Shown here piece after piece: positions 33,515-45,185 of a stretch of DNA of 64,000 nt (its first letter is position 1; the number at the start of each line of letters is the position of its first letter). This DNA is from Phascolarctos cinereus (taxonomy: Eukaryota; Chordata; Mammalia; Diprotodontia; Phascolarctidae), in the NCBI RefSeq assembly GCF_002099425.1, contig NW_018344024.1, forward strand, positions 7,816,001 through 7,880,000. The letters are read 5' to 3'. The translations under genes were made by a program, and so were the position numbers. Below the pieces are notes generated by a model. The model worked only from the letters and a program-made list of their open reading frames with translations. It did no database searches and had not been told where the DNA came from.

Positions 33515-34260
33515 TTTGTACTTCAGAGACAGGTCCTGTTTATCCTGGTACAAAGACAAGAGCAAAAATAGATGCGTAGGCAAAGCATTCGACAAAGAAA
33601 AATCTTGGAAATATTTAGAGGATGAGAGAAAGGGAAGGAAATCTGCTGTTGTCATACTTCACACATGCTATTTGTGGAGGATTCTTCAGTTGCAGAGGAT
33701 CGTTGAGGTCATGAGCCAGTTTTTATGAAACTGATTCCTGCATTTGGTGAGAAGCATTCTCCTTACAATTTACATGCTGCACATTTCTTGAAGAAGCCAA
33801 TTTAAATGGGCAACTTGGGGAAGCTTATGACCAAGTTTACAAATATGTGCTGTGAATCTGAAGTCTAAATTTATCCTTAAACATTTTCTGGAGGATCAGG
33901 TAGTTAGCATTTTCCTCTTCTTCTTTTAACACATATCATAAGTGTTCATATAGGGGGTTTCAGCTGTTTGAATACTGGGGAACAGGGTTGGGATTTCTTT
34001 TATCCACTGATGAGAAAGTGACATTGTTTTCCTATTAATGGTAGATAATTCCACCAATCAAGCTCTACTCCAATGTCTGATGATGGCATGGAAGTGACTG
34101 AGTTTTTAAAGTATAATCGAAGAGAGAGCAAGCTCCAGTATAAGAATGCTTAGCTTGATGTTGGTGAACTTTTTAATGTAATATTTTGATAATTGTTCTT
34201 CAAAATAATTAGCTTACTTAATAATCTGACATATATTCCATTGTGTATTTAAAAATATTC
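33515..34260. other. Unassigned sequence
   Basis: No gene or repeat recognised. Confidence 0.35.
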
Positions 34261-34261
34261 T

Positions 34262-34345
34262 GAGAAGGGAGTCATAGGCTTCACCGTTCTGATGAAAGGG
34301 TCCGTGACCAAAAAGTGTTGAGTCCCAGGTCTAGAAGGCCCTAAC
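34262..34345 (+). mobile_element. hAT-like transposon 3' fragment
   Basis: 'gagtcataggcttcaccgtt' and 'gaaagggtccgtgaccaaaa' match the 3' half of the element at 59975-60169, ending 'gttgagtccc'. Confidence 0.55.
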
Positions 34346-34619
34346 CTTCTGTACAGGCTTCTGGGATAAGTTCAGAGATAGCCTGTATGTCTATCAACCA
34401 ATGCCTACCCATTTATATTTGGGGGGGCTCATTACTCTTGACTCCTGATGAATTTTTTTTTAGCCACAGCAACTCTCTAAGACCACATAATAAGATATGG
34501 AATAGTTGAAATATACATTAATAGATGAAATGCCTATACCGACAAAAGCATAGAAACTTAGGGACACCTATTTGCATATGCCTTTGACTATTAGAGAGTC
34601 TACCATTAGAAAGGAAATA

Positions 34620-34870
34620 TAGTCAGGTATAATGTCAAGAATGTAGGTTTTGGTATCAGAAGAGACTCAGACTCAAATCTTTACTCTGTCACTTACCATG
34701 TGATCTTGAGCAAATTATTTATCCTTTCTAAATTTTAGTTTCCTCATTTCTAAAATGGGAATAACAATACACACCTCATTAGATTGTTTGAGTTTCAAAT
34801 GAGATAATTTATATAAAGTGTTTTATTAATTTTAAAGCAATTGACAAATATCAGTTTTATTATTAATAGC
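34620..34870 (+). mobile_element. MIR-type SINE, long copy
   Basis: 'catgtgatcttgagcaaatt', 'gtttcctcatttctaaaatg' and 'gtttcaaatgagataattta' run forward to the 3' tail 'tattaattttaaagc'. Confidence 0.65.
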
Positions 34871-34874
34871 AGTG

Positions 34875-35345
34875 CCATTTCGTTTGGACACTTTATCTGC
34901 TGCTATAAGTAAAAGACAAGCATTAACATGTGTGGCTTTGCATACACCAGCATCTACCAGCATCAGTGATTTCATTCTCATATATGATGCACAGAGTATG
35001 TGTGTATGTATACACATCTATAGATCTATATAGGCATTACATATCTATGATACACATGTGCTCTCACTCATGGTCTGTCCAATGTCATATTGAATTAGTT
35101 TACAATAGTTTGGGGATTGATTGAAATTTCGAATACATTTTGTCATGTTCATTTCCCACTGGGTCAGATACTGATGGGTAAGGAAACTATTTCCTAAAAA
35201 GTGCATTCATTCTAAATTTAATTAGGCCACCAGGGTGTCATTAATTTTTCTCTAGTTCAGTAAGTGGAACCCTAGCAGCCTCAGAGAGGAAAGGCACTTC
35301 TTAAATTGGTTAACCCAGAGCCTGCATTCTAGTTTCAGTCTCACC
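34875..35345. other. Unassigned sequence
   Basis: No gene or repeat recognised. Confidence 0.35.
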
Positions 35346-35348
35346 CAC

Positions 35349-35357
35349 CCTCCCTCC

Positions 35358-35418
<61 letters not shown>
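35349..35418. repeat. (TC)n microsatellite
   Basis: About 70 bp of TC with small interruptions near the left end. Confidence 0.95.
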
Positions 35419-35421
<3 letters not shown>

Positions 35422-35699
35422 CATATACATACACTCAATTCTAGATAAGACCTTAAAATCCTAAATCCAGAGTTCTTGTATTCATTTATTCAATAGTTAT
35501 TAAGTAACTATACTTTTAAAACCCAATTTATTTAGTGGAGAGTCTGCTACGTATCCATACAAAGACCTTTCTAGCTCCCCAAATTAGTTATTGCATGGGT
35601 ATGGGCAGGAATCATCACGATGCTCTAAGAAGAGTTGGCTTGAAGATTGTTGGCTTCCCATAGAGTAAGAAGAAATAAGTCACTTTACCCCCACTCCTG

Positions 35700-35915
35700 G
35701 GGAGGGGAAGAACAAAGCAGTGTGGTACAGTGGAAAGAACACTAGCTCTAGAGTCAGAGGACTCAAGGTCAAATCCCTCCTCTGAGGTTTATCATTTGTG
35801 TGACTTTAAACAAATCGCTTAGCATCTACTGGGACCTCGTTTTCATATCTGTAAAATGAGACGGTAGCACTAGATGGCTCCTGAGGTCCCTTCCAGCTCT
35901 AGATCCTAAGCTGAC
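35700..35915 (+). mobile_element. MIR-type SINE
   Basis: 'gtggtacagtggaaagaaca', 'gagtcagaggactcaaggtc', 'ctgtaaaatgagacggtagc' and 'tgaggtcccttccagctcta'; a near-full forward copy. Confidence 0.75.
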
Positions 35916-35919
35916 AAAA

Positions 35920-36865
35920 AGCCTGGGATTTAAGGAATACTTCTCAAGTATTTACTAGCAAGAGAAGGTCAGGAAATCCAGCGGGAATAAGACCCAATAT
36001 GACAGCTAAATAATCCTAAATATCAGGTTTTCACTCTTCAACTACCCCCTTGCTCACTTACAGGACTTACATCCTTAAAATTACTGCGCCCACAGATTTT
36101 AAAATAAGAGTGGGAAATCAACTAGTCTTGACTACAGCTCTGACAATTTTGGAGTAAGGAGGGTTAATTCTTGGGCTATCTCAGCAATTCTTTCCTCTCA
36201 GGTGAAATCAATACAGTTCCTGGGGATGCCAAGTAACCTTGAAATTCTACAAACATCCTTTAAATTCTTCAGTGCTTCAAACATACTAAGAAGCATTTTT
36301 TTTCTGGCCATGAAACAGGCCAGTTTGACCTATCTAGTGTCAAGGGAATAGTTTCATCAACTAGGAGGAGTTGGATCATTATTTTTTAAACCAGGATATT
36401 TTACAGGAAATTTAATTCATCAGTTCCTATCCCCTGTGTAGTTAGGACATGATTCAGGTCTGCTTTTGACCAAAATACCTTTGAGATATTCTCAAAATAT
36501 TTCCCAGGTCTCTAAGCACCCCCAAAGAGGAAATCACATTCTTACAGCATTCCAAAAAAAAATAATAAATTGAATGGGATTGATACAAATTTAAATCCAA
36601 AGACATGATTAAGTTAAAAATTTGGAAACTCAATATTCTACCATCCTAAATATGCAGATGTAAGTAAGATATTATATAATTGTAAGGAATACTTTTTTTA
36701 TGAATTTCTGTAGAGCACTTTATTTATACATAATAAACATTGTTTTTTTATGCTGATACTCAGAATGTTTCAAATGTTAACTAGGATACCTAAAAAATCC
36801 TAGAACAGATGTTGTACTTAGGATGATAGATCTGGCTCCCCTTACCTCCATCTCCCCCCCCCCCA
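35920..36865. other. Unassigned sequence
   Basis: No gene or repeat recognised. A C run lies at 36854-36864. Confidence 0.35.
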
Positions 36866-36877
36866 GGACATGTAGAC

Positions 36878-37073
36878 CAATGGTATCAAAGTCAAATAGA
36901 AACAGATCACTGTTGGCCACAAATTGACTTAGAAAACCACAAATTAACATCATCTATATTGTATTTTTATTTATTTTGTTAAACATTTCCCAATTTCATT
37001 ATAATCTGATTCAGGTCCCGTCAGAAAGTTTTACAGGCCACTTGTGGTGAGGATGGTAAGTTTGACACCACCG
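36878..37073 (+). mobile_element. hAT-like non-autonomous DNA transposon, copy 2
   Basis: Terminal inverted repeats caatggtatcaaagtc (left) and aagtttgacaccaccg (right) pair at most positions. The body ('gaaaaccacaaattaacatc', 'tttatttattttgttaaac', 'cccaatttcattataatctg') matches copy 1. Flanking atgtagac (36870-36877) and atacagac (37074-37081) are 6/8 identical, fitting an old 8-bp duplication. Confidence 0.78.
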
Positions 37074-37081
37074 ATACAGAC

Positions 37082-37270
37082 CAATCCCATCATTTTACAG
37101 ATGAAAAAAGTGAGGCTCAGGAAGATTAAATGACTTGACCATGGCCATATGAATGGTATTTGGAAGATCTGAACTCAAGCTTTCTGATTCCAAAGCCTGT
37201 ATATTCTTTTTATTGACTTCATTGCTTTGGAATGCAAACTCCTTGAGGGTAAGGATTCACTCTGTTTTTA
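37082..37270 (-). mobile_element. MIR antisense, then an L2 3' fragment
   Basis: 'catcattttacagatgaaaa', 'taaatgacttgaccatggcc' and 'tctgaactcaagctttctga' form an antisense MIR to about 37215. 'aatgcaaactccttgagggt' (37230) is a small forward L2 end. Confidence 0.55.
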
Positions 37271-37319
37271 TATAAGCTGTGAAATGAGTTCCAACAACAT
37301 CTTCATTTGTTAAATAATA

Positions 37320-38825
37320 GTTTATTTATTTGAGTTTAGATTGTACAAAGATATTTTATATGAATCATTATATACATAGAAACTGTCACTATACAATTAT
37401 TTTTTCATCTCCATTTTTGTTTGCTTACAGACTAACTTTCTAATATTAGTTCACAGCCAAAACATGCTTCTATCCAATCTGCCCATGAACTATATGGTGT
37501 GTCCTAAAAAGACAAGCATGTCTTGTTTAGAGCTGACCCTGGCAGAGTATGATATTAATAGGTTATTGACTTGTTGGGTCTTAAAGAGCCAAAGGGAACA
37601 TCGGTTGCCGTCACTGCAATGCACTGGAGGTTTGTTTCATTGATTGGTCTGTTTAACCCATCATCTCCAGGCATTTAAACAATGATATACGCTTGACAAA
37701 CCTAATATTTCATTTTCTATCTGGGGACCACAGAACAGAAATTAAAGGGAAGAAAGACAAATGGACAGATATATAAGCAGAAAATGATGATAAATGGGAG
37801 AGGGAAGGAAGAGACAAATACAACCTAGACCAAAATTTGGATCAGTAAATGCTGCAGTTAGCAAATCCACAGCCTGCTACAAATTTAGTTCCCAAGAGGG
37901 AGCAGGGGCAAAGAAGCAACATTTCTTAAGTTTGATGCAGTTATAAAATGGTCACTAGACCCAATATGACATAAGTGTGTGTGTTCTCTCTCTCCCACAC
38001 ACATGTACTCTTGTGATTCATAAAGGAAATGTGGAAAAAGGATTTTTATTCCCAGGTTGCCTGTTCTTAAATATGTTTTGTATATGTCTGAAAAATAGAG
38101 AGAAAGACACCGTATTTTACCAGGGCTTTGCTTTTTCAAACCCTAAAGGAGTCACTGGGACCTGGTATGCCATTTTCTTCAATTTAATTTTGTTTCCTTT
38201 TGTTACAAATTGGTAATACTTTCCATTCAGGAAATGAGATGCTTTAAAAAAACTGACTTCCCCTTTGTGACCACTTGACTAGACCTGAAATGATAGAGAA
38301 CTAAACAAAAATTTAAAAATACAAAGGATAAAACATTGTTCAAAGATTGAATATTCTGAGGACTTGATTGGATCTAAAGTCTTTCCTTTTTCCTTGGATA
38401 TAGAAAGATATCATCTCATAGGATGTATGAAGAACACAGGATTAAAAGAATCTATCACAATGATGGGCTATACATTCAGTTTTCCTACCTTTATTATCTT
38501 TTAAGTTTGACAAGATATTGGGAAATTAATCATTCTATAACTAAATAGTAATAATAAAGCATTTCAGTGTTGACTATATAACATATTTTTGAGACATTGA
38601 GCCAGCTCAACAGATACATTTAATATATCAATCAATATTAATGATTAATTTTAATTAATTATTAATGATTTTATTAAAAATATTTCTTGTCTTCAATATA
38701 AATAAAAAGACATGAGTAACAACCAGGAAACAACTGAAGGACAATATGAGGCAGTGTAGCATTATGCATTTATTTGTATGATATGAACTATAAGCATTCT
38801 AAGAGTTCAAATAAAGAAAATATCA
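37320..38825. other. Repeat-poor sequence, no gene seen
   Basis: No recognisable gene. 37430-37740 is mixed-composition unique sequence with no repeat signature. 38590-38700 is a TTAAT-rich patch. Confidence 0.35.
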
Positions 38826-38829
38826 GTGT

Positions 38830-38965
38830 AGACTGAAATGGGTGGGACTTGAGCTGGACTTTAATGGATAGGTGGAACTGGCTAATTTTTTGGAGGGAGG
38901 GGTAGAGCAGGAATCATTTCTGACTGAGACAATAACAAAAGCAAAGGCACATAATCGAGAATTAG
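38830..38965 (-). mobile_element. L2 LINE fragment, antisense
   Basis: 'gacttgagctggactttaat' and 'acaaaagcaaaggcacataa' are worn antisense L2 motifs. Confidence 0.45.
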
Positions 38966-39084
38966 TACATTTATTAGTAAGGAGACATGTCTGGGGAAGA
39001 GAAAACAAACCTCTATATTTAACAGATGTCATATAAATGACATTTATATGACACTTTCAGGTTTTCAAAGGAAGATATTGAGGG

Positions 39085-39200
39085 AGTATACAGGACAGAG
39101 CACTGGATTTGGGCCTTGGTTCAAGTGTTTAAATCTCTCTTTTGTAACTTACTACTTGTGTTACTTTGGGCAACTCACTTAAGAATGCTAATAATTACAT
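39085..39200 (+). mobile_element. MIR fragment
   Basis: 'acagagcactggatttgggc' and 'gtgttactttgggcaactca' in forward order. Confidence 0.5.
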
Positions 39201-39204
39201 AAAT

Positions 39205-39973
39205 GTTTGTAGACATTTTAAAGAAGTGCTTGATTCTTATCATAGTCTACTAGATATATGGTCAAATGCTTTTTTTTCAAGTTCTGTGTTACCAGCCCTG
39301 TGCTTTCTAGTTTTCATGATAGTTAAAAAGTACTATAGGATTGTGATTAAGGGTTAAATAAAAGGTTATTGTCCTTATTTCTCCTAGAATAACTAATTTT
39401 TAAAATGGTCAAGTGCATTTTTGATGTACTCAGGAGGAAGAATATTGAAAGATGCTAGAGTGATTCAGTCCACATTTCAAGAAGAGCCAAATAAATTGGA
39501 ATGAAAATACCTTTAGGATCCCAAGACTTTTGGGGGACTTCACAAAATCTAGAGCTGAACATAGTTATTTTAATTTGGGGAAAGACTTCTGTTTTGTAAG
39601 GTTTATGATTAAGGGTGTTTGATATTAACTTGAGAATTTATCATTCTGAAAGGAAGTTCAGAGGGAAAATATGTTTCTAGGCTCATAGGTGAGCAATGAA
39701 CCATCTTGTAGTAGTGTCACATGATAGAGTACATAAAATTTCTGAATAGACAGCTTAAAATCAAAATGATAAACCTATTCTATAAGGTCTATGCAATACT
39801 AATATAGGTTCATTTCAGTTTTATGTAACTTGATATGGGGTTTCCCAACTCTTGTTAAACATGGCATTACACAAGTGGTAAACTCAATAGAAAAAAAATC
39901 TTTTGTATTCCTGCGGTCAGTAACACAAGAATGCTAGCATGAATTTCGAACTGGTCTTACTCTTGGGGTACAG

Positions 39974-40020
<47 letters not shown>

Positions 40021-40560
40021 TAAACATTTTCTGTCTGTAGAACAGTGGGAAACTGCCCTTTCTCACTATTCATATTCCATAGGAGACAAAGGCAGGTTAC
40101 TATAGACCATTCATTCATTCATTCAATCAAGACTGCAAATATTAACACACATAGCACTAGATGCTACAAATTTAAGAAGTGAATCTTAAATATAAATTTT
40201 CAAATGGAGACAAGAACATCTAAACAGAGGGAATGGAGGGTATATTTGAATATTAAGGAATGACCAAGTGACTTGTGCTATCTTCAGACCCATGAAATGC
40301 AAAAAGACATCAAGGAAGGCCTTTAACATGTTAGGTAGGTTTTCAGGAAAGGACTATAAAAAACATGGTTAAGAATTACAGAACCTGAGGTGGTATAGGT
40401 GAGTGGAATCTGCATTAGAGAAAAAAAATGCTAAGGTCTATCAGGTAGTGAATCCATGTAAACATTGACAAAGAAGTCTAAGTGAAGATATGAGAAATAT
40501 ACAAAGTTTCCCCTACGGGTGAATATGAGAGAAATAGAGTCTTTTAAAAATATTTAAAAT
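39205..40560. other. Unassigned; (GT)n at 39979-40019
   Basis: No gene. A clean run of about 20 GT units is the only assigned element. Confidence 0.4.
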
Positions 40561-40572
40561 AATCTTAAACAG

Positions 40573-40840
40573 AAGACTGGTAGGTGGCTCAGTGGATAGT
40601 GCCAGGCCTGAAGTCAGGAAGACTCATCTCTCTAAGTTCAAAGCTGGCCTCAGAAATATACTAGCTGTGTGATCCTGTGAAAGTCACTTAATCCTGTCTG
40701 CCTCAGTTTCCTCATCTGTAAAATGAGCTGGAGAAGGAAATGGTGCATCTCTCCAATGTCTTTGCCAAGAAAACCCAAAATGTGGTCAGGAAGAATTGAA
40801 CGTTACAAATCAACAACAGCAACAACAAATCTTAAACATA
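40573..40840 (+). mobile_element. SINE with RTE/BovB-like tail
   Basis: 'gtaggtggctcagtggatag' head, 'ctagctgtgtgatcctgtga', 'ctgtaaaatgagctggagaa', then the tail 'gtctttgccaagaaaaccc' and (CAACAG)n. Confidence 0.82.
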
Positions 40841-41029
40841 GCTTTAACTTGGCTTTCTTAAGGAAATACATTTGTGCAATATCATGTATGGGAAAATTTC
40901 TCAATTGCTATTAGAGAACAACAGTGAATAGTAATAATAATAATGAAAATGAAATACATATTTTGACATTTGGAATGAAGGAAATATTAAAATCACTGAT
41001 AGTGAAAGTAGAAATAAAGAGTGTATTAA

Positions 41030-41530
41030 GCAATAAGAAGCACCTGCCATCTCTCATTGGAGACTAAATAAAATTCTTCATTGGAATTTGCAACACTGCT
41101 TGTAGTTCATCATATTACTCTTATAGGGTACAAACAGCCATGTAATTAGAATGTATCAGCAGTATTACACGCTTATTTGTACCCTGAAGATTAGATACCA
41201 ATTGGATGTTATCATTTAATGGCAAGTGTAATTACAAAGAAGATTCTTCTCTGCATCTATGTGTTTGCACAGTTGAATGCTGCTACAACTATATAATTAT
41301 TCTACAGTGAGCTTATATCTGTATTATTACTTAATAATTGCATCCATGTAGGATACAATGAGATTATACTTAAGTCTCTGTTAAAAATGAATGCTCTGGT
41401 ACCAGAGCAACATACAACAACTTCTTAAAATTCTGACACTTTCTATTTTTAATACTAATTGCCATCACATGTTTCAACCATAAGATACCAAGTTTTTAAA
41501 GAACATATGTGAATTTTGGCTTTAAGATTT
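41030..41530. other. AT-rich unique block with an 18-bp palindrome
   Basis: No repeat signature and no coding frame. Several TAAT/ATTA cores occur (gtgtaattacaaag, attacttaataattgc). 41392-41409 is the perfect palindrome tgctctggtaccagagca. It looks like a candidate conserved noncoding element, by inference only. Confidence 0.35.
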
Positions 41531-41554
41531 TAAATCTTGACATAATAATAGTAA

Positions 41555-41745
41555 TAACACCATATGGACATAGAGTGCCATTTATTTTCAAAGTGCTTTC
41601 AATCAGATAAACCTCACAGTTTCCCTATGGAGTATTATGTAAAAGGTATTAGGCAATTCATTCACAGATTAAGTACCTGGGACACACAGAGGTTCAGCCA
41701 CTTGCTGAAGGTCAAGAAGTGATCATGGGGGCAACAGCTTAGAGA
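41555..41745 (-). mobile_element. MIR, antisense
   Basis: 'tttcaaagtgctttcaatca', 'cctcacagtttccctatgga' and 'cagaggttcagccacttgct' in reverse-complement order. Confidence 0.6.
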
Positions 41746-41939
41746 CTCATGAGTCCTAGACATGAATGTTGGGCAGTTGTTTAAGAGCATAATGATCATA
41801 CTTTGTAAGAAGACTATTTGTAAACAGTTTTCACTAGAATTCTATATAAATTTATGAACAGAAGACCAACCTCTGTGAGCTGAAAGCAATGGTATTAGAG
41901 ACATATTCAAGTGTCTTACTACTTTCAAATCTCAAAGCC

Positions 41940-42430
41940 AATTGAATTATACCCAGGATACTGAAAGACCTTGTAGCTATAATTCCTGAAATACTGTTAG
42001 TAATCTTTCAAAAATTGTGGAGTGTGTTGAGAGGTGCTGTGATAATAGATATAGGTGAATATTTCCCTGATTTGTTAAATTAGGATTTTCTAATTTTAGA
42101 AAATATGAACCACAAGTTAGCTATATATTGATCCCTGGCAAAATTCCAGAATAAATTACTAAACAAATGGTTTATGAACACTTGTGAAGGGTTAGGAATC
42201 ACTAGAAACCAACATGGGTTCCAAAAGAATACAACATGACAAATTAATCTTATTTTATTTCTGGATAGGGTTATTATATCGATAAGTTATTTATCAATTA
42301 TTTATTATTTATTTAATATTTTCATTTCAGCAAGGACTCTAGTAAAATTTCTCATAATATACTTGATTTATAAGTGTGAGCTAAATGATAGGATAGTAAG
42401 GTAAATTTATAGCCTACTGAATAGCTCTGT
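41940..42430 (+). mobile_element. L3/CR1-type LINE, reverse-transcriptase region
   Basis: Forward motifs in order: 'aatctttcaaaaattgtgga', 'ttgatccctggcaaaattcc', 'aaccaacatgggttccaaaa', 'tggatagggttattatatcg', 'ttcagcaaggactctagtaa', 'atttctcataatatacttg'. The same order occurs in CR1/L3 RT genes; the last motifs correspond to the 'D..KAFD.V.H..L' stretch. Very decayed. Confidence 0.6.
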
Positions 42431-42439
42431 CCAGATTAC

Positions 42440-43425
42440 TGATTATTTTATCATTGTCAACACAGAAAGTCTTTCTAAATATGAACTATTTCAGTTACAA
42501 AGAAGCAAATCCCTCATTTAGTGGAGCCCAAAGAGCATGGATCTGTCATTGTGGGTGGATTTTTCTTTTTTCTTCTCTCCTCTTTTCTTTCCTTTTTTCT
42601 TTATTCCTTTTGTTTTCTTTTTCATATATTAGCCCAAAGAGTCAAAGCTTTTGGGACATAGTCATAGTGAGAAATAGGTAATATCCTATGAGAGCAAAAG
42701 AAAAAAAATGAAGATTGGAGGAGGAAAGGAAGAAGTTAAATTCTAATCTTTAGAATGAAGCAATAGTTCTAGAGTCAGGTATGGGAAGAGAAGGCAAAAA
42801 TGGATGAAGTAAGCAGGTAAAGCTACTCCAAAGACTCCTAGATCCCCTAAACTCAGGGGTACCTAAGAAGACTTGGTTGTTGTAGCTGTCAGAAAAAGTC
42901 TTAAATGGTCTGTAGTTGCTGGACCTTTGATGGCTCTTTCAACCTTTGAAAGTTCTTGAGGAGCAACATCTCTAAATGATATGCCAGAAGACTCTTTCCT
43001 TGTCATAAAGAAACCTATAAATTTTATCTGGAGCTCAAATTAGACTTCTAATGTACATGAGGTACCTCTGGAGAAAACCTATGTGTCCTTTGTTGTAGGA
43101 GCCAGAGGAATTTTATAAGATTAAACAGATCTGCTAGTGTAAGTTCAGAAAAAGGGGGAAGGCCTTAGTGGAAGAGAAGACAAAATATAATGCTTAAGCC
43201 TCTTTGGAACTTCACAGAACTGTTCTAGTTTGGGACAATGTATCCGAAAGGCGCCCTACCCAATTTGCTGAGGACAGCAAGTTTTTAGTGGGGAAGGGGA
43301 CTTGACAATGAGCAGGGATTCAATTTCTTGGTGAGACATCAGAGCAGGACATCACATGCCACAATACATTATAAATAACAGCTAAATATGTACAGTCCTG
43401 ATGTAAAACAAAACAAGAGGGGGAA
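42440..43425. other. Unassigned; T/C-rich patch at 42555-42625
   Basis: No gene. 42780-43420 has mixed composition and no recognised repeat. Confidence 0.35.
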
Positions 43426-43429
43426 TACA

Positions 43430-43810
43430 AGGCTATTATCTTCCAAAACCATGGACAGAGGAAGAATTCACAACCAAGCAGGGTATAGGGGAGATTATAA
43501 TTAATGAAATAGATAATTTAAATTATATAATAAAAATCTTAATCAAAATCAATGCAGCTGAAATGAGAAGAAAAGATACACTAAAGAAAAAATAATCTTT
43601 GATTTAAAAATCCTAACATCCAAAATATAGTATCAACATAATTTTTCTTTTAAAAAAGCACTCAGAGTAGATTCAGTTTTCAAAAGCAATGCATATTAAC
43701 ATTAGCCATCTAAAAATTTTCAAAATCACTAACAACCAGAGAAGTGTACATCACAACTCTAAGGTTATGACTTCATGCCCATAAAATTGGCAATGGTTAT
43801 TATACAAGAG

Positions 43811-43812
<2 letters not shown>
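43430..43812 (+). mobile_element. L1 ORF2 3'-region fragment, sense
   Basis: 'gaagaattcacaaccaagca', 'atagataatttaaattatat', 'ctttgatttaaaaatcctaa' and 'aaaatcactaacaaccagag' follow the end of L1 ORF2. It stops at 'aaattggcaatggttat', beside a TC array. Confidence 0.65.

Positions 43813-43876
<64 letters not shown>
43813..43876. repeat. (TC)n microsatellite between opposed L1 pieces
   Basis: About 60 bp of pure TC, followed by a C run (43880-43889). Confidence 0.95.
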
Positions 43877-43881
<5 letters not shown>

Positions 43882-43894
43882 CCCCCCCCGCCCC

Positions 43895-44390
43895 AGGGGT
43901 ACAAAATCAGCAATGGGATTTCTGGTTCAAACGATAGACATTATTTCAAATTATTTTCCAGAATGACTGAAACAATTAATAGCTCCAATATCAGTGAATA
44001 AGTATACGTGTCTTTCTACAGTTCTTCTAACATTTAACTTTCCCATCACTTAGAATTTTTCTAATTTGATGTTTGGCAATAACTTGAAGTTGTTAGAATT
44101 TGCATTTCTCTCATTATTAGTGATTTTGAATAATATTTAGATGATTACTAATATTTTGTACTTCTTTTGAAGATTTTATCTTTTGTCCACTTGTATATAC
44201 ATATATATATACATATAAAACATAAAATATTTTATGTATATATGCATATCTAAGCATTGAACACAAATTATTCTTCCAGCTTTTTGTTTTTTAAATTATG
44301 ATTTTTGTTCCACAGATAATATGGAATAAAAATTTTCTTAGTGGAATATGTATGACAAAAATTTTTCTAGAAGCATTATTTATTTTTTTA
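43895..44390 (-). mobile_element. L1 ORF2 3'-region fragment, antisense
   Basis: 'tttccagaatgactgaaaca', 'aatttgcatttctctcatta' and 'ttatcttttgtccacttgta' are antisense ORF2. About 150-200 bp of L1 coordinates overlap the opposite-strand piece at 43430-43812. Confidence 0.65.
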
Positions 44391-44769
44391 AAGCATGAAA
44401 AAGATGTATCTAGTAACTGGAGAATTACTGAGTAAGTTGCTTTATATGAATACAATGGAAAAATATTGTACTACAATAAGATGCATACCAAAAATTCGAA
44501 GAAAAAAAAGAAAGATACAAAGTAATGGAAGTTGAATATAGTGAAATCCAAAGAACCATGTAACTAATGACTGACTACAACGTGAATACAGCACTAAAAG
44601 ACACCAAAACTCTGAAAAAAATTCTATGGTCAATGATGTTGCCTAATTATTAAGTTGAAAGAATATATAACTTTTAGCTTAACTTTTCAGTGACTCTTCT
44701 TGAGGTGGTTGGTTGATTGTTTTATTTAATTTAACAACTACTTATTAAGCACCTATTGTATGCAAGTTT

Positions 44770-45185
44770 CAAAAGTCCATGTGGTGTACTGGATGCAGAG
44801 CCAACCTTGAAGCCAAGAAGATCTGAGTTCAAGTCACATCTTTGATACATATTGCTTCTATGAGCCCTGGGCAAGTCACTTAATATCTTGGCACTCTAGA
44901 AAACTCTCTTAAAATTAGAAGTCATTGGGGCAGCTAGGTGGCACAGTGGATAGAGCACTGGCCCTGAAGCCATCAGGACTTGAGTTCAAGTCCAGCCTCA
45001 GACCAAACGCTTTACACTTACTAGCTGTGTGACCCTGGGGAAGTTACTGAACTTTAATTGCCAAAAAAATAATTAGAAGTCATAGAGAAAAGTGCTGAAC
45101 TGCATTGTTAGGGAAGGTCCCCTCACCTATGAGTGAGTTCCTTATATCCATGGAATCTTAAGTCCCATCCCTATCCACTGTTCCT
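44770..45185 (+). mobile_element. CORE-SINE, middle layer
   Basis: 'gtgtactggatgcagagcca', 'ctgagttcaagtcacatctt' and 'ccctgggcaagtcacttaat'; past the inner SINE, 'gctgaactgcattgttaggg' and 'gagttccttatatccatgga'. Confidence 0.65.
44926..45070 (+). mobile_element. tRNA-derived SINE (WSINE-like), inner layer
   Basis: 'ggcagctaggtggcacagtg' gives an A-box-like promoter and 'gttcaagtcc' (44984-44993) the B box of RNA polymerase III. Perfect 13-bp duplication aattagaagtcat at 44913-44925 and 45071-45083. Confidence 0.95.

Noticed and set aside
42780-43420. Possible unknown transposon
   Set aside because: No terminal repeats, duplication or second copy in the window to support it.
44926-45000. 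tRNA gene (A and B boxes)
   Set aside because: It is a SINE head; no cloverleaf with an anticodon arm, and many copies occur in the window.
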